Of a stretch of DNA of 64,000 nt, positions 26,754 through 35,910 are shown in pieces; within the stretch, counting starts at the first letter, position 1; every line of letters begins with the position of its first letter. The DNA comes from Aureimonas sp. AU22 (GTDB lineage: Bacteria > Pseudomonadota > Alphaproteobacteria > Rhizobiales > Rhizobiaceae). The position numbers and the translations under genes are program-made. The stretch is from the NCBI RefSeq assembly GCF_001463745.1, contig NZ_BBWJ01000014.1, positions 124,001 through 188,000 of the forward strand, read 5' to 3'. The notes beneath the pieces were generated by a model that worked only from the letters and a program-made list of their open reading frames with translations, searched no databases and was not told where the DNA came from.

Positions 26754-27323
26754 TGAAGGGGCGCGACGATGCCTCCTTCGATGGCAGAGCGCAAGGGGTG
26801 ACCTAACGGGATCATCGTTCGCCGGCCCAAGGCAGCCATCTTCCGACGAAACGGCGAGCCGCGCGAAAATCCTAACGAACTTCCGGACTTGCGGCGGTTT
26901 CGTGTCAGAAACGGGGCATCCTCAATTTCGGCGGACATGGTCAGGAGGGCAGCTCCGCCACCCGTTTCAAGGGCAAGTGGCTATCCTGCCGATCACAACT
27001 CCCACAGCCACGACAATCTTCGTGATCCGTCCAGCGTTCGGCTCGGCAACTTGTTGAAATGCCACGCGAATGGCGGCTTGCCGCACAGGTCGCGGTTAAA
27101 CTTGCCTTAAGGTTGCCGACCTATTGATTGCGGTGAACGTCATCCCCGGCGGACGGCCCGTGTTGCCGACCTGCCACATGACGGTCGGGATCGCCTTCGG
27201 TGCCATTGCCTCGGCAGGGGTGCGGACCCTAAATCGCCTCAAGCCCGGACGAAACCGGGTCTCACGTTCCGGACCAAAAGTCCGTTGCAAGAAACGTCGC
27301 CCCGGCGACACTGGAGTATCAAC
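26754..27323. other. Long intergenic region upstream of the Omp25-like gene
   Basis: About 570 bases with no credible gene; the two open frames of 73 codons have no SD and no family resemblance. The half next to the porin gene should contain its promoter and leader: an AT-richer patch (GGTTAAACTTGCCTTAAGG) lies about 220 nt before the start, and two small stems (CGGAC/GTCCG and GTCGCC/GGCGAC) lie within 60 nt of it. Long structured leaders are common for abundant outer-membrane protein genes. I cannot assign -35/-10 boxes with confidence. Confidence 0.5.
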
Positions 27324-28106
27324 ATGAAGCGTTTCGCCCTTCTCCTGGCCTCGACGGCCTTCGTCACCCCGGCCCTCGCTGCCGACGTCGTCTATGAGGA
27401 GCCCGCTGCTCCGGCCGTGGTCGAAGTTGCCCCGGCCTATTCCTGGACCGGCTTCTACGTCGGTGGCCAGGCTGGCGTGGCGTTCAACAACGACGCCGGC
27501 GACGTCCGCTACAACCCGAACACGGGCGTCGTCCAGACGACCGCTTTCTCGGGCGGTTCGGACAGCAGCGATGACGCGGCCTTCATCGGCGGCGTGCACG
27601 TCGGCTACGACTACCAGATCAACAACTTCATCATCGGTGCGGTTGCCGACATCAACTACATCGACGCCTCGTCGTCCTCGACCTACAGCCTCGGCACCGA
27701 CGTGTTCGGCATCTCCTCGGACATCAACTTCGTCGGCACCGTCCGCGCGAAGGCTGGTATCGCGGCTGACCGCTTCGCCGTCTACGCCACGGGCGGTCTC
27801 GCCTACGCCGACACCGAGACGAAGTTCTTCGCTCCGGGCACGCTGACGGGCAACCTCGCCGGCTTCACCCCGACCGTCGACTCCAACTCGGACGACGTCG
27901 GTTACGCCGTCGGCGCCGGTGTCGACTACCTCGTCACGCCGAACCTCTCGCTCGGCCTCGAGTACCTCTACACCGACCTTGGCAAGACCGACACCACGGT
28001 CACCTACCGCAACGCCGCTGGCGTCCAGCAACCGTTCACGGCTTCGTCGAACGACGACCTGGACTTCCACACCGTGTGGGCCAAGGCTTCGTTCCGCTTC
28101 AACTAA
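27324..28106 (+). CDS. Omp25/Omp31-type outer-membrane beta-barrel protein
   Basis: A 260-residue surface protein of the small eight-stranded barrel family typical of Rhizobiales. The signal peptide ends ALAAD, the mature chain begins with an acidic Pro-rich linker and then WTGFYVGGQAG, the family's first strand, and it closes with HTVWAKASFRFN ending in an aromatic-x pattern. These proteins tie the outer membrane to peptidoglycan and LPS and are very abundant. GGAG lies 8 nt before the ATG, codon use is strongly biased, and a powerful terminator follows, all fitting high expression. Confidence 0.92.
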   Translation: MKRFALLLASTAFVTPALAADVVYEEPAAPAVVEVAPAYSWTGFYVGGQAGVAFNNDAGDVRYNPNTGVVQTTAFSGGSDSSDDAAFIGGVHVGYDYQINNFIIGAVADINYIDASSSSTYSLGTDVFGISSDINFVGTVRAKAGIAADRFAVYATGGLAYADTETKFFAPGTLTGNLAGFTPTVDSNSDDVGYAVGAGVDYLVTPNLSLGLEYLYTDLGKTDTTVTYRNAAGVQQPFTASSNDDLDFHTVWAKASFRFN

Positions 28107-28155
28107 GAAGCGGATACCGGAAGGCCGGCAACGGCCTTTCGACAGTCTGAACGGA

Positions 28156-28192
28156 AAAACCCGCTGTCCTTCTGGGCAGCGGGTTTTTCTTT
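28156..28192 (+). terminator. Strong Rho-independent terminator of the Omp25-like gene
   Basis: AAAACCCGCTG and CAGCGGGTTTT pair perfectly around a 10-nt loop, followed by further T residues. A smaller AAGGCC/GGCCTT stem precedes it at 28121-28138. Confidence 0.92.
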
Positions 28193-28309
28193 GCTTGGAT
28201 CGATGGCGGGACAGAGGACGTTCGCCGAACGGATGCCGGGGCGGTCCGAAAATGTCGGGGGCGGCAGGGTTCCCGCCGCTCCGTCCGCCCGGTTCTCTAC
28301 GGGATGCGC

Positions 28310-29266
28310 TCAGTCGAGCGGCGGCAGACCGAGGTCGGCGCGGCGAGGAAGGTCCGCGCCGCGGCGCGAGCAGGTCAGGGCCGCAGCCCGCACGGCGAAG
28401 GTGAGAAACTCCGACAGTTCGCTTTCGGCCAGGGACGAAACCCCGTCCGCCGACAGGCGGCCCGCTTCAAAGAGGCGCGCCAGAAGCGTTGCCTGGAACG
28501 TATCGCCCGCGCCCACCGTATCGGCCACGGTGACCGACAGCCCGGGCGCGGAGGCGCGCGCGCCGCCGCTCGTCATCGCCATTGCGCCCTTGTCGCCCAG
28601 CGTCACGATGGCAAGCGAGGCGCCGGCCTCCAGCCAGGCAGCGAGGACGCTCTCGGCGCTCCGGCCGGGATAGACCTGCTCGATGTCCTCCTCGCTCGCC
28701 TTGACCATGGTGGCAAAAGGCACCGTCGCCCCGATCCGCGAACGCCAGATGTCGAGATCGGGCACCACCGAGGCGCGGATATTGGGATCGTAGGAGATGA
28801 ACCGGCGCCGGTGTTCCTGCGCAGCGAGCCTTGCCAGCGCACCGGCCGTCGGCTCCGCCACGGTGGAGTAGGAACCGGCGAGGTGGATCGCCGCGAGGTC
28901 CGTCGGCAGCGACGTTGGCACCTCGGACGGATCGATCGACCGATCCGCCGTGCCCTCGATGTAGAAGTCGTAGCGCGGCGTGCCGCCCGAGCCGAGCGAT
29001 ACCATGGCCAGGGTCGTGTTGCGGTCGGTCTCGATGACGAGCCGACGGTCGATCCCCTCGCGATCCATGAAGGCCTTGATGCGCTGGCCGAACAGGTCGC
29101 TGGAGACCTTGGAGAAGAAGGCCGACCGGTGGCCGAGCCGGGCGAGCCCCAGCGCCACGTTGAGCGCCGAGCCGCCGATCCGCCCGTTGAGCGCGATATG
29201 GGAGACGTCGGCCGCCTCGCTGTCGGCGAACAGGTCGAACAGGTTGTCGCCGCAACTCAAGAACAT
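28310..29266 (-). CDS. PfkB-family carbohydrate kinase (probable fructokinase)
   Basis: Cytoplasmic ribokinase-like sugar kinase, 318 residues. The N-terminal substrate motif GGSALNVALGLARLG, the lid strands, YDPNIR in the middle, and the catalytic DTVGAGDTFQATLLARL with its Asp base are intact. Rhizobial fructokinases look like this, but the family also includes other ketose and nucleoside kinases. GGGAG lies 7 nt before the ATG. It stands alone, with 88 bp to the DUF3750 gene upstream on the same strand. Confidence 0.88.
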   Translation of the reverse strand: MFLSCGDNLFDLFADSEAADVSHIALNGRIGGSALNVALGLARLGHRSAFFSKVSSDLFGQRIKAFMDREGIDRRLVIETDRNTTLAMVSLGSGGTPRYDFYIEGTADRSIDPSEVPTSLPTDLAAIHLAGSYSTVAEPTAGALARLAAQEHRRRFISYDPNIRASVVPDLDIWRSRIGATVPFATMVKASEEDIEQVYPGRSAESVLAAWLEAGASLAIVTLGDKGAMAMTSGGARASAPGLSVTVADTVGAGDTFQATLLARLFEAGRLSADGVSSLAESELSEFLTFAVRAAALTCSRRGADLPRRADLGLPPLD

Positions 29267-29354
29267 GGCCGTCTCCCATTGGGGCCTTGTCCGTGCGCCC
29301 CTTTCATTCCGGCTAGCAAAAATCCGCGCGGCAGGGAATGCGGCCGGCGCGTCC

Positions 29355-30098
29355 TCAACCGGTGAAGGACAGGCTGCCGAAGCCGGGAATCTTCAGAAGG
29401 CCTCGGAACGGATCGATGCCGGCGACGAGACCGAGGAACTGGATCTCGAAGCCGCTCCGCGCGCCGATCGCCAGCCCGGCGTATCCGAACAGCGACATGC
29501 GCAACTCGTGCGCCTGCGTGTCCAGCGCGAGAAGGCGTCCGTCCACCGGAAAGTCGCGCCCCACGGCTGCTGGCGGCAGGACCGCGCCGAGATCGGGCAC
29601 GTTGCGCAGGACATGCGCGACAAAGCTGTTGGAGTTCGGGCCGGGAAAGATGCGATAGCCGCCACGGGCGGCAAACGGATAGCTTTCGATGGCAGCCCGA
29701 ACCTGCGGGATCGCCCGCTCCGCCGCCTCGCCCTCCAGCCTCGCGACGACGCGTGGAACGTTGGAATACCAGCGCCCGTCCGCCGCATAGCCGTTGCGAC
29801 GGATCGGCGAGCCCCAACCCACCTTGTCGAAGCGCTCGTAGCGCCCTGAACCGGCCGGCTTGATCACGATCCAGGAATGCTCGGACAGCGCGCCCTTCAA
29901 CCCCCCGGTGCGCGCGGCCAAGACATAGACCGCCGCGTTCTCGTCGGCGTCGGACGCCGGCAGGATCGCGGCCGAACTCCAGTCCGCCTCCCGCCAGGAG
30001 CCGGGATGCTCGCCGAGCTTCCAAAACAGGACCGAGAGCCCGGCCGGCAGGAGGAAGACGAGGACGATGCCGAGAACAACGGCGCGCAGAAGGATCAT
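29355..30098 (-). CDS. DUF3750 membrane-anchored protein
   Basis: A 247-residue protein with one N-terminal hydrophobic anchor (residues 3-25, IVLVFLLPAGLSVLFW) and a periplasmic domain carrying the DUF3750 hallmarks: HSWIVIKP, GWGSPIRRNGYAADGRWY and PGPNSNSFVAHVLR. The conserved His and the NSNSF(V)AH element recall papain-like or NlpC-like folds, which is my inference. Function unknown. Divergent from the asparaginase gene across 78 bp. Confidence 0.85.
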   Translation of the reverse strand: MILLRAVVLGIVLVFLLPAGLSVLFWKLGEHPGSWREADWSSAAILPASDADENAAVYVLAARTGGLKGALSEHSWIVIKPAGSGRYERFDKVGWGSPIRRNGYAADGRWYSNVPRVVARLEGEAAERAIPQVRAAIESYPFAARGGYRIFPGPNSNSFVAHVLRNVPDLGAVLPPAAVGRDFPVDGRLLALDTQAHELRMSLFGYAGLAIGARSGFEIQFLGLVAGIDPFRGLLKIPGFGSLSFTG

Positions 30099-30176
30099 CG
30101 GTGTTCCGGTGACGGGAGCGGGACGGGCGTGATAGGTCTGCCCATCGCATGACGGATCTGGCGGGGGGCATCAGGC

Positions 30177-31181
30177 ATGACCACGAATATCGTGATCGAG
30201 ACGACGCGCGGCAATGCCGTCGAGAGCCGGCATCTGGCGCATGTCGCCGTCTGCGATGCGGCTGGCGCAACGGTTCTGGCCTGCGGCGAGAGCGAACGCT
30301 CCGTGTTCCCGCGCTCGGCGATCAAGGTGTTTCAGGCGATACCCCTGATCGAGACGGGGGCCGCCGACGCGATGGGCCTCGATAACGGTGATCTGTCGCT
30401 CGCCTGCGCCTCCCATTCCGGCGAGGCGGGCCATGTCGCCCGCGCGGCGGCGGTGCTGGCGAAGGCCGGGCTCGCGGAGGCGCATCTCGAATGCGGCTGC
30501 CACTGGCCGTTCGAGCAGCGTGTGGCGCTCGAGCTCGCCCGCCGCGGCGAGGAGCCCGGTCCGCTGCACAACAACTGCTCCGGCAAGCATGCGGGCTTCC
30601 TCTGCACGGCGGTCCACGAGGGCGAGGATCCCAGCGGCTACGTGGCGGCCGAACACCCGGTGCAGCGGCGCGTGCGCGACGTCCTTGCCGACCTGACGCG
30701 GACCCGGCCCGGCGAGGACGAGCCCGCCGGAATCGACGGGTGCTCGATCCCGACCTACGCCGCTCCGTTGCACCGTTTCGCGGAAGGCTTCGCGCGGTTG
30801 GCGGCCGGACACGACGTCGATGCGGCACGCGCGGCGGCAGGACAACGGCTGATGAAGGCCTGCATGGCCGAACCGTGGCTGATGGCAGGGACGCGGCGCG
30901 CCTGCGTCACGCTGATGGAAGCCGCGCCCGGCCGGGTGTTCGCGAAGACCGGGGCGGAAGGCGTTTTCTGCGGGGCGGTGCCCGAACTCGGCCTCGGCTT
31001 CGCGCTCAAGATCGACGACGGGGCGACGCGCGCGTCGGAAGCGGCGGTCGCTGCCGTCCTCTCCCGCACGTTGCGCCCGCACGATGCGGCGCTTGCCGAC
31101 CGTTACGAGGCCCTCTCGCACACGACACTGCGCAACTGGCAGGGGACCGCAGTGGGCGAGGTCCGCGCGGTCGGCTTCTGA
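30177..31181 (+). CDS. Rhizobial-type (class 3) L-asparaginase
   Basis: Cytoplasmic amidohydrolase of the Asparaginase_II family typified by Rhizobium etli ReAV, structurally a serine-beta-lactamase-like fold unrelated to E. coli AnsA/B. Signatures present: FPRSAIKVFQ with the Ser-Lys pair, CASHSGE, the metal-binding Cys region ECGCHWP, NNCSGKHAGFL with a second Ser-x-Lys, and GIDGCSIPTYA. Length 334 is normal. It would release ammonia from asparagine. It converges on the NYN gene with a 6-nt gap. Confidence 0.9.
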   Translation: MTTNIVIETTRGNAVESRHLAHVAVCDAAGATVLACGESERSVFPRSAIKVFQAIPLIETGAADAMGLDNGDLSLACASHSGEAGHVARAAAVLAKAGLAEAHLECGCHWPFEQRVALELARRGEEPGPLHNNCSGKHAGFLCTAVHEGEDPSGYVAAEHPVQRRVRDVLADLTRTRPGEDEPAGIDGCSIPTYAAPLHRFAEGFARLAAGHDVDAARAAAGQRLMKACMAEPWLMAGTRRACVTLMEAAPGRVFAKTGAEGVFCGAVPELGLGFALKIDDGATRASEAAVAAVLSRTLRPHDAALADRYEALSHTTLRNWQGTAVGEVRAVGF

Positions 31182-31187
31182 GGTCCG

Positions 31188-32033
31188 CTACGTCTTCGGC
31201 TCGGCCGCCTTGCGCGCTGGGGCGCGTGCGGGCGCCGCAGGCTTCGCTGTGGGCGAAGGTTTGGCGGCTGCTTGCGGTTTGGGAGCGGGCGCCGGTTTGA
31301 CGGTCGCCTTCGGTGTCGGCGGCGCCGACCGCATGCGCATGCGCAGCATCCCGCCCGGCGTCTTTTCGAGATCGAACAGGCCGCATTCGCGAACAAGATC
31401 GCTCAGTTTCTTGTGTCCGTAGGTGCGCGGGTCGAAGTCCGACTGGCGATTGAGAAGCCGCTGGCCGAAGAGTCCGAGCGGCACCCATCCATCGTCGGTT
31501 TCGATCTGGTCCATCACCTGCTGCAGGAGCGGGTTGGCGCTGGCGGCACGCGCGATCGAGGGCGCGGCAGCGGCGGCTGCCACCACGGCGTCGGGGCGCA
31601 GGTTCTCCGTGTAGACGAACCGGCGGCAGGCCTGCCGGAAGCTTTCCGGCGTCTTCTTTTCGCCGAAGCCGTAGACGTCCACGCCGTGCTCGCGGATGCG
31701 CGCGGCAAGCCGCGTGAAGTCGCTGTCGGACGAGACGAGGCAGAACCCGTCGAAGCGTCCGGAATGGAGGAGATCCATCGCGTCGATCACCAGCGCGATG
31801 TCGGACGCGTTCTTGCCGGTGACATAGGCGAACTGCTGGTGCGGGATGATCGCGTGCTTCGACAGGACCTCGGTCCAGCCTTTTGAGCGCGACGACGAGA
31901 AGTCGCCGTAGATCCGGCGCACGCTGGCCTCGCCGATCGTGGCGATCTCCTCGAACAGGCCGTCGGCGATCTGCGCCGACGCGTTGTCGGCGTCGATCAG
32001 GACGGCAAGACGCGCCAGGCGTTCGTCGCGCAT
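31188..32033 (-). CDS. NYN-domain RNase with LOTUS (OST-HTH) domain
   Basis: A 281-residue protein. Residues 8-155 are a NYN/PIN-like nuclease domain: LIDADNAS supplies the first acidic residues, DIALVIDAMDLL the second and VSSDSDFTRLAARIRE the third, so the metal-dependent RNase site looks complete. Residues about 175-245 are a LOTUS/OST-HTH domain (WVPLGLFGQRLL, HKKLSDLVRECGLFDLE) that binds RNA. The tail is Ala/Pro/Lys-rich and disordered. Such proteins act in RNA turnover; targets are unknown. AAGGA is 9 nt before the ATG. Confidence 0.88.
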   Translation of the reverse strand: MRDERLARLAVLIDADNASAQIADGLFEEIATIGEASVRRIYGDFSSSRSKGWTEVLSKHAIIPHQQFAYVTGKNASDIALVIDAMDLLHSGRFDGFCLVSSDSDFTRLAARIREHGVDVYGFGEKKTPESFRQACRRFVYTENLRPDAVVAAAAAAPSIARAASANPLLQQVMDQIETDDGWVPLGLFGQRLLNRQSDFDPRTYGHKKLSDLVRECGLFDLEKTPGGMLRMRMRSAPPTPKATVKPAPAPKPQAAAKPSPTAKPAAPARAPARKAAEPKT

Positions 32034-32046
32034 GGGAACGATCCTT

Positions 32047-33108
32047 TCAGAGCCACTTCTTGTAGCGGAAGAACAGGAGAGGGAAGACGGCGGTGAGCAC
32101 CATCAGGACGATGGCGAGCGGATAGCCGAAACTCCAGTTGAGCTCCGGCATATGGACGAAGTTCATGCCGTAGATCGAGGCGACCAGCGTCGGCGGCATG
32201 AAGCCGACCGCGGCGACCGAGAAGATCTTGATGATGGCGTTCTGCTCGATCGAAATCATGCCGACCGTGGTGTCGAGCAGGAAGGTCGTCTTGTTGGACA
32301 GGAAGGACACGAAGTCGTTGAGCGAGTGGATGTCGCGCGCCATCGCCTTGACCCGCATCTTCAGCTCTTTCTGCGGCTTGCGCCGGTCCAGCACGAACTG
32401 AAGAAAGGGCAGGAGGCGGTCGAGGGTGGCAAGGCTTTCCCGCGTGCGCGAGGCGAGGTCGCCGGCGGCGCCGAGGCGCTGAAGCAGTTCCTTGAAGTCG
32501 GAGGTGGCGGTCGGGGTGTTGTCGCTGGAGGAGCGGAAGATGTCGGAGCCGATCCGGTCGAGATCGGCCGCAATCGATTCGAGAAGGTCGGCCATTCGGT
32601 CGATGACGGTTTCCAGGAGCCCGATCGCGATGGAATCGGCCGTCGGCCCCCGCATGCGCGAGGGCTTGGGCGGCGCCGGCGGCGGACCATAGAGCTTGAG
32701 CGACGAGACGCTAAGCGCGTTGCCGCCGTCGGCGCTTTCGCCGCGGCACAGCTTGTTGGAGTAGATCTGGAACGAGCGCGGGTCGGTGTAGCGGAGCGTG
32801 ACGAGACGCTGGCCGACGAGGATAAAGGTGACGGGCCCGAAGTCCGGTCGCCCCTCGTCCAGCCCGTAGACCAGCGAGGCGGTCATGAAGTCCCCGCCGT
32901 CCTCCGAATACAGGCGGCTGGACACTTCGATCTCGCGCATCTCCTCGCGTGTCGGCACCTCGATGCCGCAAAGGCTCTCGATCGCGTCCTCTTCCTCGCG
33001 GGTCGGATTGCGCAGGTCGAACCAGACCGCCTCGGGCGGCAGCTCGTCAGCCGTGATGCGCGCGTGGCGCCGCACCTGCGAACCAAAGACCGTATAGGCG
33101 TCGATCAT
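32047..33108 (-). CDS. corA: CorA-family magnesium/divalent cation transporter
   Basis: Inner-membrane Mg2+ channel (also Co/Ni), 353 residues. A long cytoplasmic alpha/beta and coiled region leads to two C-terminal transmembrane helices; the pore signature YGMNF follows the first, and HMPEL is the loop before the second. The C-terminus FFRYKKWL is the typical basic end. GAGGA lies 8 nt before the ATG. The 150-nt leader contains several stable stems. It ends 13 nt before the start of the NYN gene, so the two are probably co-transcribed. Confidence 0.92.
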   Translation of the reverse strand: MIDAYTVFGSQVRRHARITADELPPEAVWFDLRNPTREEEDAIESLCGIEVPTREEMREIEVSSRLYSEDGGDFMTASLVYGLDEGRPDFGPVTFILVGQRLVTLRYTDPRSFQIYSNKLCRGESADGGNALSVSSLKLYGPPPAPPKPSRMRGPTADSIAIGLLETVIDRMADLLESIAADLDRIGSDIFRSSSDNTPTATSDFKELLQRLGAAGDLASRTRESLATLDRLLPFLQFVLDRRKPQKELKMRVKAMARDIHSLNDFVSFLSNKTTFLLDTTVGMISIEQNAIIKIFSVAAVGFMPPTLVASIYGMNFVHMPELNWSFGYPLAIVLMVLTAVFPLLFFRYKKWL

Positions 33109-33133
33109 GGGCCGTCGTCCTCGCTGGAACGCG

Positions 33134-33211
33134 GTCGCGGCCCGCGAGCCGCGACTTCTTCGCTTGGCGCGAGCCAAAGCCCGGTCCGTGCCGAAAGGCA
33201 AGTCCGGGCTT
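33134..33211 (-). promoter_or_regulatory. Structured leader of corA with alternative stems
   Basis: Three inverted repeats lie between 26 and 103 nt upstream of the corA start: GTCGCGGC/GCCGCGAC (33134-33155), TTGGC/GCCAA (33164-33177) and AAGCCCGG/CCGGGCTT (33177-33211). The last two share a base, and extension makes them mutually exclusive. This could be a regulatory leader, or an attenuator for the upstream gene. It does not match a riboswitch class I know. Confidence 0.35.
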
Positions 33212-33260
33212 CGACGCCTGTCGCTGGATACCGGCCGTCTATGGCCGCTTCGACACGCCC

Positions 33261-33611
33261 TTAGACGAACGGCGCGAGCGCCGGGACCGAATGGATCGCC
33301 TGGTTCACGGTTTCCTCGCCGGCCGTCGACTTGGAATAGGCGACGAGCTCCTCGGCCGTCGAGCGGATCTGGCCCATGTCGAGCCCAAGGCCCATCAGCT
33401 TGGCGCCCAGCGCCATAATGCCGCCGGAGAAGTCCGCATCGCCGGCGGCCTCCAGGGCATCGCCCGCCCCAGGTGTCTCCTCGATCATCCGTCCGACCGC
33501 GGGGTCGGAGCTTTCCGCCTTCATGTAGGACAGGATATGGCCCACCGCGACTTTCGCGGTCTCGGCGTCGGTCTCGGCCGAGGCGGCGATGCGGTTCCAG
33601 AGTTCGTTCAT
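33261..33611 (-). CDS. Small DUF2267/DUF2780-like protein
   Basis: A 116-residue, mostly helical acidic protein without signal peptide. It begins with a conserved rhizobial pattern, MNELWNRIAA...AETAKVAVGHILSYM, and has a Gly/Met-rich centre (GIMALGAKLMGLGLDMGQI) before a last helix ending VPALAPFV. This resembles small proteins listed under DUF2267 or DUF2780; the exact family is uncertain. AAGG is close to the ATG. A much longer frame upstream in the same phase is antisense to the HerA-like gene and is not coding. Confidence 0.65.
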   Translation of the reverse strand: MNELWNRIAASAETDAETAKVAVGHILSYMKAESSDPAVGRMIEETPGAGDALEAAGDADFSGGIMALGAKLMGLGLDMGQIRSTAEELVAYSKSTAGEETVNQAIHSVPALAPFV

Positions 33612-33779
33612 TGGCCTTGCGATTCTCCAAGCGCCCCCCGGCTCGGGGGGCGGTGATCGGCGGGAGGATGGCAAGTCTGCCGGATTGGCGCAATCGGCCA
33701 TGATCGCGGCCGATGGAATCGACGGCAGCGGTTGCGAAGCGGTATCGTCGACCGACCAGGATGGGACGGGAGCCGAATC

Positions 33780-35408
33780 ATGCTCGAAGACGGGCGCATT
33801 CTCCTCGGCGGCATCGGCGCGGGCGCCGATGCGAAGCCGGAATATCTCGATCTCGCCTATGCCAACCGTCATGGTCTGGTGACAGGGGCTACGGGCACCG
33901 GCAAGACGGTGACGCTCCAGGTTCTGGCGGAAGGCTTTTCCGACGCGGGCGTGCCGGTGTTCTGCGCCGACATCAAGGGCGACCTGTCGGGCCTGTCGGT
34001 GCGCGGCGAGCCGAAGGAGGCGTTCGCCAAGCGCGCGGCGGAGATCGGTCTCGATCCCTGGTACAACGACTTCTTCCCGACGATTTTCTGGGACCTCTTC
34101 GGTCGAAAGGGGCACCCGGTCCGAACCACGGTTTCGGAGATGGGACCGCTCCTTCTTTCGCGGTTGATGGACTTGACGGAGGCGCAGGAGGGCGTTCTCA
34201 ACATCGCCTTCCGCATCGCCGACGAGGACGGACTTCTGCTCCTCGACCTCAAGGACCTGCAGGCGATGCTCGCGCATGTCCTCGACCGGGCCGACGAGAT
34301 CTCCCGGCTCTACGGCAACGTCGGCAAGGCGACGGTCGGCGCCATCCAGCGCCAGCTCCTCGTTCTCGAAACGCAGGGCGGCGACCGGTTCTTCGGCGAG
34401 CCGGCGCTCACCGTCGCCGATATCATGCGCTGCGACCGCGAGGGGCGGGGTGTCGTCAGCGTGCTGGCGGCGGACGAGCTGATGCGCAGCCCCCGGCTCT
34501 ACGCCACCTTTCTGCTCTGGCTCTTGTCCGAGCTGTTCGAGGAGCTTCCCGAGGTCGGCGATGCGGACAAGCCGAAGCTCGTGTTCTTCTTCGACGAGGC
34601 GCATCTCCTGTTCGACGACGCGCCGAAGGCATTGGTGGATCGCGTCGAGCAGGTGGTGCGGCTGATCCGGTCGAAGGGCGTCGGGGTCTTCTTCGTCACG
34701 CAGAACCCGCTCGACCTGCCTGAGAAGGTACTCGCCCAGCTCGGCAACCGTATCCAGCACGCTCTGCGCGCCTACAGCCCCCGCGAGCAGAAGGCGGTGC
34801 GCACGGCAGCCGAGACGTTCCGGGCGAACCCAGCCTTCGACAGCGCCACCGCGATCACCGAGCTCGGCACGGGCGAGGCGCTCGTATCGGTGCTGGGCCA
34901 GGGCGGCGCGCCGACCATGGTCGAGCGGGTCAAGATCCGTCCGCCGGCGGGTCGCGTCGGCCCGATTACCGAGGACGAGCGCGCCGAGATGATGCGCATG
35001 AGCCCGGTCGCGGGGCGCTACGACACGCCGGTGGACCGCGAGTCCGCCTACGAACTCCTGACCGGCCGTGCCGAGGCGGAGCTGCAGGGCCGGGAGACCG
35101 CACGCGTTGAGGCGGAAGCCGCGGTCGCGCGCGGGCGCGATGCCGCCCGCACCCGAGCCGATGCCGCCGCACGCCGCTCGGCCGAGCCACGCGCGCCCTG
35201 GGGTGAGCCAAGCGAGGCTTCGCGCGAGGAGGAGGTGCCGCGCGAGCGGCCGGCCCCACGCGCCGCGCCGCGTGCCGCCCCTCGCTCCGGCTATCAGCGC
35301 CAGACCGTGGCCGAGACGGTGATGAAGCAGGTCGGCCGCACCGTCGCCTCCACCGTCACGACCGCGATCGTGCGGGGCATCCTCGGCTCATTCAAGCGGG
35401 GGCGCTGA
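33780..35408 (+). CDS. HerA/YjgR-like ATPase (DUF853)
   Basis: A 542-residue P-loop ATPase of the HerA/FtsK clade. Walker A is [10 protein letters not shown] near residue 37, Walker B is [12 protein letters not shown] near residue 272, and a sensor region [21 protein letters not shown] with an Arg finger candidate follows. The last 120 residues are Arg/Ala/Glu-rich, probably coiled and disordered, ending in a hydrophobic segment [13 protein letters not shown]. Function of YjgR proteins is unsettled (DNA translocation or a helicase-like role). GGGAG lies 8 nt before this ATG; an ATG at 33732 is possible. Confidence 0.88.
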   Translation: MLEDGRILLGGIGAGADAKPEYLDLAYANRHGLVTGATGTGKTVTLQVLAEGFSDAGVPVFCADIKGDLSGLSVRGEPKEAFAKRAAEIGLDPWYNDFFPTIFWDLFGRKGHPVRTTVSEMGPLLLSRLMDLTEAQEGVLNIAFRIADEDGLLLLDLKDLQAMLAHVLDRADEISRLYGNVGKATVGAIQRQLLVLETQGGDRFFGEPALTVADIMRCDREGRGVVSVLAADELMRSPRLYATFLLWLLSELFEELPEVGDADKPKLVFFFDEAHLLFDDAPKALVDRVEQVVRLIRSKGVGVFFVTQNPLDLPEKVLAQLGNRIQHALRAYSPREQKAVRTAAETFRANPAFDSATAITELGTGEALVSVLGQGGAPTMVERVKIRPPAGRVGPITEDERAEMMRMSPVAGRYDTPVDRESAYELLTGRAEAELQGRETARVEAEAAVARGRDAARTRADAAARRSAEPRAPWGEPSEASREEEVPRERPAPRAAPRAAPRSGYQRQTVAETVMKQVGRTVASTVTTAIVRGILGSFKRGR

Positions 35409-35475
35409 CGGCCTTCCTGGCAATGGCGGCCGGCGATCTCCATGTCTGGGGCGACACCAACAGGAGACATGCCCC

Positions 35476-35706
35476 ATGAAATCCGGCCCGGCCGCCTTCG
35501 TCCTCTGGCTCTGCTGCCTCGTGGGGATCTGCGGGCTGCACCGCTTCTATCTCGGACGGCCCTGGACCGGGCTCCTGTGGCTCCTGACGCTCGGCCTCTT
35601 CGGCATCGGCCAGGTCATCGACCTCTTCCTGCTGCCGTCGATGATCCGGCAGGAGAACCTCGAACGGCGTCTGGACCGCGTGGAAGGGCGCGCCGTCGTG
35701 CGTTGA
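35476..35706 (+). CDS. TM2-domain membrane protein
   Basis: A 76-residue protein with the TM2 fold: two hydrophobic helices (about 7-20 and 28-53) joined by GLHRFYLGRPWTGL, the conserved G-x-HRFYLG turn, then a charged C-terminal helix. AGGAG lies 10 nt before the ATG. TM2 proteins of bacteria have no settled function. It is followed by a hairpin, so it is probably separate from the DUF983 gene. Confidence 0.88.
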   Translation: MKSGPAAFVLWLCCLVGICGLHRFYLGRPWTGLLWLLTLGLFGIGQVIDLFLLPSMIRQENLERRLDRVEGRAVVR

Positions 35707-35785
35707 CGCGGGCCGTCGCGGCGAGGGCCGCGAAGGTGGCTCGCGGTGTGAGAGCGCCATGCCGGGTCGGTCCGCTCCGGCGCGA

Positions 35786-35811
35786 CCGTTTCCCTCCAGC
35801 GAGGGGGACGG
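35786..35811 (+). terminator. Hairpin after the TM2 gene
   Basis: CCGTTTCCCTC folds onto GAGGGGGACGG (11 bp including two G-U pairs) with a CAGC loop. It has no T-run; it may terminate or only punctuate. Confidence 0.45.
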
Positions 35812-35910
35812 TCCGGGCTTGGACAACTTGCCCAACCTCCCGCGCTGTCTCATCACCGTCTCGAGCTATATGGAAAGGGCAAGACCCCGACCGCGAAAGG
35901 AACACATGTC

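Noticed and set aside
26889-27110. 73-codon frame upstream of the Omp25-like gene
   Set aside because: No SD, odd composition, and it occupies the expected promoter/leader region.
32047-33693. Longer version of CorA with about 195 extra N-terminal residues
   Set aside because: The extension is low-complexity, runs antisense through the small gene's surroundings, and the ATG at 33108 has a good SD and a family-typical N-terminus.
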